Source: Cryptomeria japonica
Lineage: Eukaryota; Streptophyta; Pinopsida; Cupressales; Cupressaceae
Assembly (NCBI RefSeq): GCF_030272615.1
Contig: NC_081406.1
Location: 189,995,391 to 190,059,390, forward strand
Direction: 5' to 3'
DNA length: 64,000 nt
The notes beneath the pieces are model-generated. The model was not told where the DNA came from and did no database searches. It was given only the letters and a program-made list of their open reading frames with translations. The translations under genes were made by a program, and so were the position numbers. The stretch's first letter is position 1; every line of letters begins with the position of its first letter. This document shows positions 59,184 to 64,000 of this stretch, one piece after another.

Positions 59184-60083
59184 AGTGGGAAAATTTTGTG
59201 CATCCAAATCTCTTCTCATGGGATGACCTTTTTTGCAGAATTAGAGAACTACAACATTTTTAATGAGTCCTCAGTGATTGGTAGTTTCCTTGATAGAGTT
59301 CAACTACTTGAGGATTTGGTCTCTAGATCTATTTTGATTTCCATGGTTAATGGCTTGTGGGTGATGCATTGTATGGTTGGTTGTGTCTTCACAAATTGAT
59401 AATTCCTAACCCTTTTCTCTCATCTACTATGTCTCAGTTCAATGCTATTCATGTTTTATTTACCCATGTAGAGGTGGATCCCCATGGCTATCCCAACTCT
59501 TTCCATAGTTTTTCTGACGTGTTTAAGTTGAAAGAATCTTCTTCAAGCCGTTGATTGTTGATACTTTGGAGGCTTGCTTGCTTGTAGTCATCTTGTGGAT
59601 TTTTTTCTCTATTTCTCTACTAGGTCAAAGACTTTTTGGTTGTAATGGTGGCAAATCAATTATGTTCATATTTTGTGGATAGCTTGCTATCTTTATAGTG
59701 TTCCTGGCTGAGAAGAATATTTCTTTTTGGTTATGATCTTTGAGGGATGATGTTTTTCCCCTCTATGCATATATACATTACTACATTATAACTATTATTA
59801 CATTGTCTGTAAAAGCTTCTGTAAGCGATTGTGTGAGAGTTTTTTATCATTTCAGATCACACTCCATGATCAATCATCAAGATGAATGAGAGCACATTAA
59901 GAAAGATGTTAATTTAATGTTACATTGTTATTACATTATTATGTTAATATTATTGTATTATTTATATTATATTATTTTCAATGCTAACTCTAATGATAAT
60001 TCTAGCCTCAAGTTTAACTATGATTCACTGCTATGAAGCATGGATTTATGGCTATACTATTTCATACTATAATGTCACCAAAA
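59184..60083. other. Unassigned gap between elements A/D and H
   Basis: Two open stretches of about 65 codons (59196-59554) match nothing that I know. The rest is T-rich, with TTATTACATTATTATGTTAA-like repeats at 59930-59970. Confidence 0.45.
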
Positions 60084-61284
60084 TGTAATGGTGGGTGAAA
60101 AATGTATGAATGAGAGACAAAGAGGAAAACTACCCTTTCCCTCCAAGGAGAGATGAGAGTTTCACTGTGGATTTCCCTTCAAACACTTTTCACCCATTAC
60201 ATTGGAAGAGGAGAGGAAAATTCATTAGATTCAACCTCCCAACAAGAAGATAGAATTCTGAATGAAATAGGAATGATAAGTTGATCCCCTCTTCCTATTT
60301 GAAATGGAAAGGAATTGATTGAATTATGTAGTGCAAAAGTGACAAAGGAATGATTATAACTTAAGATCGAAACATGGGATGAAATTGTGCAGCTGGTCTG
60401 GCAGTCATATGTCGAGACAAAGCTGCCTTGTGAATTTGAGGAAAAGTTGACTGGATCGTGGTGAGAATGTACATAGTCCTTCAAAAATTCCACGAAACAA
60501 AAAGGGTTTTTCTGCCTTGGCAAATGGAGCCCAAATCTGAAAGTACAGTTGCGTACCTGCAACCTACACACATAAAACAAACAAAAATGGGTTGGGATGG
60601 GGGGTTTGCCTTCAAGTCAAACCCCAGTTTTGGAATCAACCAAGTAATGAAAGAAGGTACTAGCAAGTAAATGTAAATCAAAGATTGTAATGTAAATCAC
60701 CTCAAAGGAGGTTGTGATAGCAATGTTGATAGAAATGCTTGTGTGGAATTGAATGTTGGAATCAATCTCCCTTCAATGGTTGAATCCTTGACTTGAATGC
60801 AACACCTAGCCTTGAAGGGAGACTTGAGATGCTCAATGCTTGAAAGCGATGCTTGAATTCTCTTGAATGCTTGAGCACATGTAAACTTCCCACTCATCCA
60901 ACTTGTCCAAATGAGATGGTAAATGCAATTTAAATACTTGTCAATTAGGGTTTAATTGACTGATTTTCATCACAAGTTGACATCGGGGAAGTTTCCCCAC
61001 CCCATGCACAATCTACAATGTAGGCTCAAGAAGGGTCCTACCCTAAAATAGGGCAGGGATAGGGGCGCCACACCCCTATCCTGGGAGGAAAAGGTCACCA
61101 CACCCCTGTCCTGCCTCTTTCTCCAGGTCAGAGTGCAGACAGGGTGGTATGAAGGCCAAGGGAGAAGCAAATTCGGGGGTTGAGCAGTCTCTGGTCTCCG
61201 ATCAGGATAGAGGATTCGATTTCGCATGCGTGAGAACCCTTATGAAATAGAAAATTTCTAGGGTCACAATTTTATGATACTACA
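60084..61284 (-). repeat. Element H LTR
   Basis: 1201 bp from TGTAGTATCATAAAATTG (minus strand, 61284) to CACCATTACA (60084). Only one copy is in the window, so the ends rest on comparison with B, on the adjacent purine tract and on TG...CA termini. Just beyond 60084 the minus strand reads TTTTGGTGAC, like the primer site of B. Confidence 0.6.
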
Positions 61285-61305
61285 TTTAGCTCCCACTTTA
61301 GCGGG
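61285..61305 (-). promoter_or_regulatory. Element H polypurine tract
   Basis: GCTAAAGTGGGAGCTAAA on the minus strand lies directly upstream of the LTR. It is nearly identical in core and position to the tract of B. Confidence 0.75.
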
Positions 61306-62088
61306 AGTATGAGAGTATGCCAATACTGCCAGTAAAGTACAAGGAAACAAGATTGAAAGACTCTTACTACGTCAAGGAGGTAAGATGCGCCAAGCCCCCA
61401 GTGAACTTAGGATCTTATGACTTCAATTGATAAATTAAAAGGGAAGATCGAGGAAGGGAAAACCATGACAAGCAAGTAGCAAAGTTACCCTCACTATGAG
61501 TCATGAAAGCAAGGATACCAAAGATTACAAAGCGAAAAAAAGTACACTAAGTAATTCTAAGTATCCATAATGAAAATATGAGTGGAGTGTATTCCCCCAC
61601 GTTAAAGCGATCATACACACCTTATCAGGAGTGATTGCTTTAACATAGGATAAACCCAAGAGAGAGAGAAAAGAGGAAGCATGTATTTGCAAGGATTTAT
61701 CCCTCAATCGAGAAATAAACCCAAGGATAATAAACACAAAACATGAGGTACCAGGTAGTTTCTCTTTCCTCGAGGTCAGTATGTTGTATGATAACTCATG
61801 TATATCATGTATGCATATGTGCACATAATAATCGCCATTCCCCAAAGAAGGACACCACCTTAGAAGAAAGGGAATAGAGGATGTCTTTTGAGTCAACATG
61901 TAAGAGATAAAGAAAATATCTCAATGCTTTGCATCATTCCCAAGTAGACATTAAGGGAACAATAGAAGAACAGGGATGCACATAGAAGAATAGTCGCAAA
62001 AGAGCAAGCAAGGAGAGAGAGAAGATCTACAATGCTAATATTGCTAATTTAGCATGACATTTGCCTCGAGATCTCATTGATCACTATT
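61306..62088 (-). other. Element H 3' non-coding region with a long hairpin
   Basis: No ORF that I can support. A 13-bp hairpin lies at 61601-61613 and 61632-61644 (GTTAAAGCGATCA / TGATTGCTTTAAC, one G.T pair) with an 18-base loop. Confidence 0.6.
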
Positions 62089-62460
62089 TTAGGAAGACGA
62101 GAAACATGTCGAAGGAGCAACATCAAGCACAAAAGATGGAGCTATCACAAGATCCAAACAAGGACTATGCTCATGTTGTAAGTCACTTTGTTCGATTCTA
62201 GGAGCTAGGATTAGGGTTTGTGAAAATTCAGTTGAAAAATGCTTGTCCACATCAACATATTCATACTCACTATCATAAGCATTAGGAGTTGTATTGCCAT
62301 CATGAATAACATTTTCATCCATTTCTTCATCAAAGTTTAGAGAAAGAGGAACAAGAACATGAATAGGAGTAAAACCATCACATATTTTGTGCAATTTATG
62401 ATTTGGAGATGTAGGTTGAACATCTTGCTTGGGAGAAACGGGAATCATGTCAATTGTCAT
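62089..62460 (-). pseudogene. Element H small acidic ORF
   Basis: 123 codons from 62460. It is Asp/Glu/Pro/Ser-rich (SLNFDEEMDENVIHDG, YDSEYEYVDVDKHF) with no known domain. It lies downstream of the gag/protease ORF on the same strand with about 65 bases between them, and may be its continuation after a frameshift. Function unknown. Confidence 0.45.
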
Positions 62461-62526
62461 ATTCTGATGAGATTGAGTATTTTGAGGGATAGCTTCATGA
62501 TCTCAAACACGGTGTCTTCGTTAGCA

Positions 62527-64000
62527 TTATCTCGCACAACGATTCTGTTGAGTCTTAGTGGAAGGCTGAGAAGGAGGAGGAACACTTAAAAAATTGGGAA
62601 TGTTTCTCTCCTTGATAGTTGAAGGTTTAGGTTGAGGTCTTTTAGTTTGAACAAGAGGAGAAGCATGCCTCTTCCCTTGATAAGAGGGAGGAGGTGGAAC
62701 TACGCCATATAAAGGAGGAATTTTAGGTGTAGGAAGAAGACTAGGTCCATCATGAGGAGGAGGTATAGGTCTAACCTTAGGAAGAATATTGTTGTTCTTC
62801 TTAGGAGAAGGTATAGTCACATCCATAGGAATAGGTTGATGGTCTTCCTTAGGAGGTAGATTAGTTCTATCCATGAGGGGAAGAACTTCATCTTCAAGAA
62901 TAATAGGAATGCCAAGTGTTGGGGATCTAGGTTGACTTAAGGATAAGATCATATCTTTCTTCCATTTTTGATAATATTTAAAAAGAGCATCGCTCCTTGA
63001 TGGAAGAGATTGAAATTGTTTAGGCCAAAAGAAATCAATACGAACACTAGGGCTTCTTTTGGATGGACGAAATAAGCTATGGTTCACGATTATGATTTCT
63101 CCATTGTGACAAAATTTTAGACACTTGCGGAATGGAGAAGCAATAGCCTTCATGGAAGATAGCCAAGGATAGCCCAAATTCACACGAAATTTCTCAGAAG
63201 AGGGTATGATAACAAAGTCAACATCCATGGATTTAGTATGAACTTCAATATGAAGAGTGATAGATCCAATGGTAGGACAAGAGAATCCATCAAATAACTT
63301 TACAACCATATTAGAAGCATCATAAATTGGTTTATGCAATCGTAAAGTGAAAAGATACTCCTCAGTGATGGCATTAACCATGCAAGAGGGATCAATAAGG
63401 GCACCACAGAAAGGGATATCCTCAACCTTTGTAACTATGTATAAAGGGCCATCTGGTGCTCTAATGGTCTCACTAGGGTAAAATGTAATACAAGGATCCT
63501 TAGGTGTATCTTGTTTTTCTACCATATTTACCAAGTTCGGAGCCATAAAGGTGAATTCCTCAGAAGAGAAACAATTAGGCACAATCTCAATAATGTTAGA
63601 GGTATGAGAAGGCAAGGGATTAGTGAAAATATTAATATTTTGATTAGGAGGAGCTACTGATTTATTCCCTTTATCATTCACACCTACCACATATATAGTA
63701 ATATTATCAATCAAATCTTGAATGTTATTTTTCAATGCGAAGCATTTCTCAGTATCATGACCAGGCTGACGATGAAATTGACAAAATGAATTGTTATCAA
63801 AATAAGGGGATGAAAGTTTAGAAGGATCAACTTGTTTTATAGGAGGAAGTTTGATAAAATTTCTTTGCAACAATTGAGACATAATACTATGTAAAGATTC
63901 ATTCAAAGGAGTAAATTGTCTTTCTCTTTGGAAAAATTTAGAAATAGGAGGCACAACTGTTGTAGCATTCACATTGTTATTGTTGATTGTACCATTAACT
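62527..64000 (-). pseudogene. Element H gag C terminus, protease-like domain and Pro-rich tail (partial)
   Basis: The frame is open at the window edge, so the 5' part is missing, and it ends at a stop at 62527. In order: Asn-rich start; FCQFHRQPGHDTEKCFALKN, the knuckle-like end of gypsy gag; IQDLID; linker; retropepsin-like fold with ALIDPSCMVNAI (normal sites are D-[ST]-G) and LGYPWLSSMKAI; then 150 residues rich in Pro, Ser and Lys (PIPPPHDGPS, VVPPPPSYQGK). The active-site Gly is replaced, so catalysis is doubtful. No RT follows. Because the frame is long and clean, it decayed later than B, or was kept. Confidence 0.75.

Larger units (their letters stand above)
60084..64000 (-). mobile_element. 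Element H: gypsy-like element, 3' part, runs off the window
   Basis: On the minus strand, a gag/protease ORF (64000 to 62527), a small ORF, about 0.8 kb non-coding, a purine tract GCTAAAGTGGGAGC and an LTR (61284 to 60084). Its LTR start (TGTAGTATCATAAAATTGTGAC) and end (CACCATTACA) resemble those of B. Between protease and purine tract there is no room for RT or integrase, so it is non-autonomous or internally deleted. The 5' half lies outside the window. Confidence 0.7.

Noticed and set aside
59196-59554. Two possible short exons
   Set aside because: No splice logic, homology or codon bias that I can support.

Overview
The window reads as nuclear DNA of a seed plant with a large, repeat-filled genome. 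I see no intact cellular gene, rRNA, tRNA gene, operon, plasmid or phage feature. Almost everything from 6133 to 64000 is LTR retrotransposon sequence inserted into other LTR retrotransposons. The plant assignment rests on plant-type Ty1/copia and Ty3/gypsy proteins: a Tat-like gypsy with a second RNase H and an antisense plant-mobile-domain ORF, and SIRE-like copia derivatives. A gymnosperm is my guess from the element style and low gene density. It is not proven by anything here.

Layout. Positions 1-6132 are unassigned AT-rich DNA with a 1.1 kb polypurine tract. Element A (minus, SIRE-like copia derivative, about 6133-59178) is the outermost host. Its 3' LTR (6133-7679 plus 30113-30271) is split by element B (plus, gypsy-like, 7680-30107). 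B holds element C (minus, about 10285-24843). The 5' LTR of C holds a truncated LINE (12892-24712), which holds a broken gypsy element G (minus, about 13037-24613). G is itself cut by an almost intact copia element E (minus, 15450-21443, TSD GTAAA) and by a solo gypsy LTR S1 (21686-23065, TSD GTTAG). The 3' LTR of B carries a further LTR-like insertion S2 (27532-29216). The 5' LTR of A (33322-36412) carries an unknown insertion X and then element D (plus, 36413-59151, TSD GTATC). D is split by the large Tat gypsy element F (plus, 39642-55604, TSD GAAAC). After a 0.9 kb unassigned gap comes the 3' part of another gypsy-like element H (minus, 60084-64000, running off the window).

Age order follows the nesting. 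The two LTRs of E differ at 6 of 885 positions and those of F at 12 of 782 (my counts by eye, no indels seen). The LTRs of D and A are far more diverged. E is the freshest copy: its polyprotein is broken by one TAG only.

Four things stand out. (1) The 3' non-coding part of F carries nine hairpins with a near-constant loop and stems that differ from unit to unit yet still pair, mostly with G.U wobbles on the element-sense strand. (2) B carries an independent array of the same style near its polypurine tract. (3) A and D lack reverse transcriptase and integrase, and both carry, after a zinc-knuckle gag, a related second ORF that I cannot name. (4) The leaders of F and G, between primer site and gag, are filled with short dispersed motifs specific to each element. 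F also keeps a degraded antisense ORF with a plant mobile domain.
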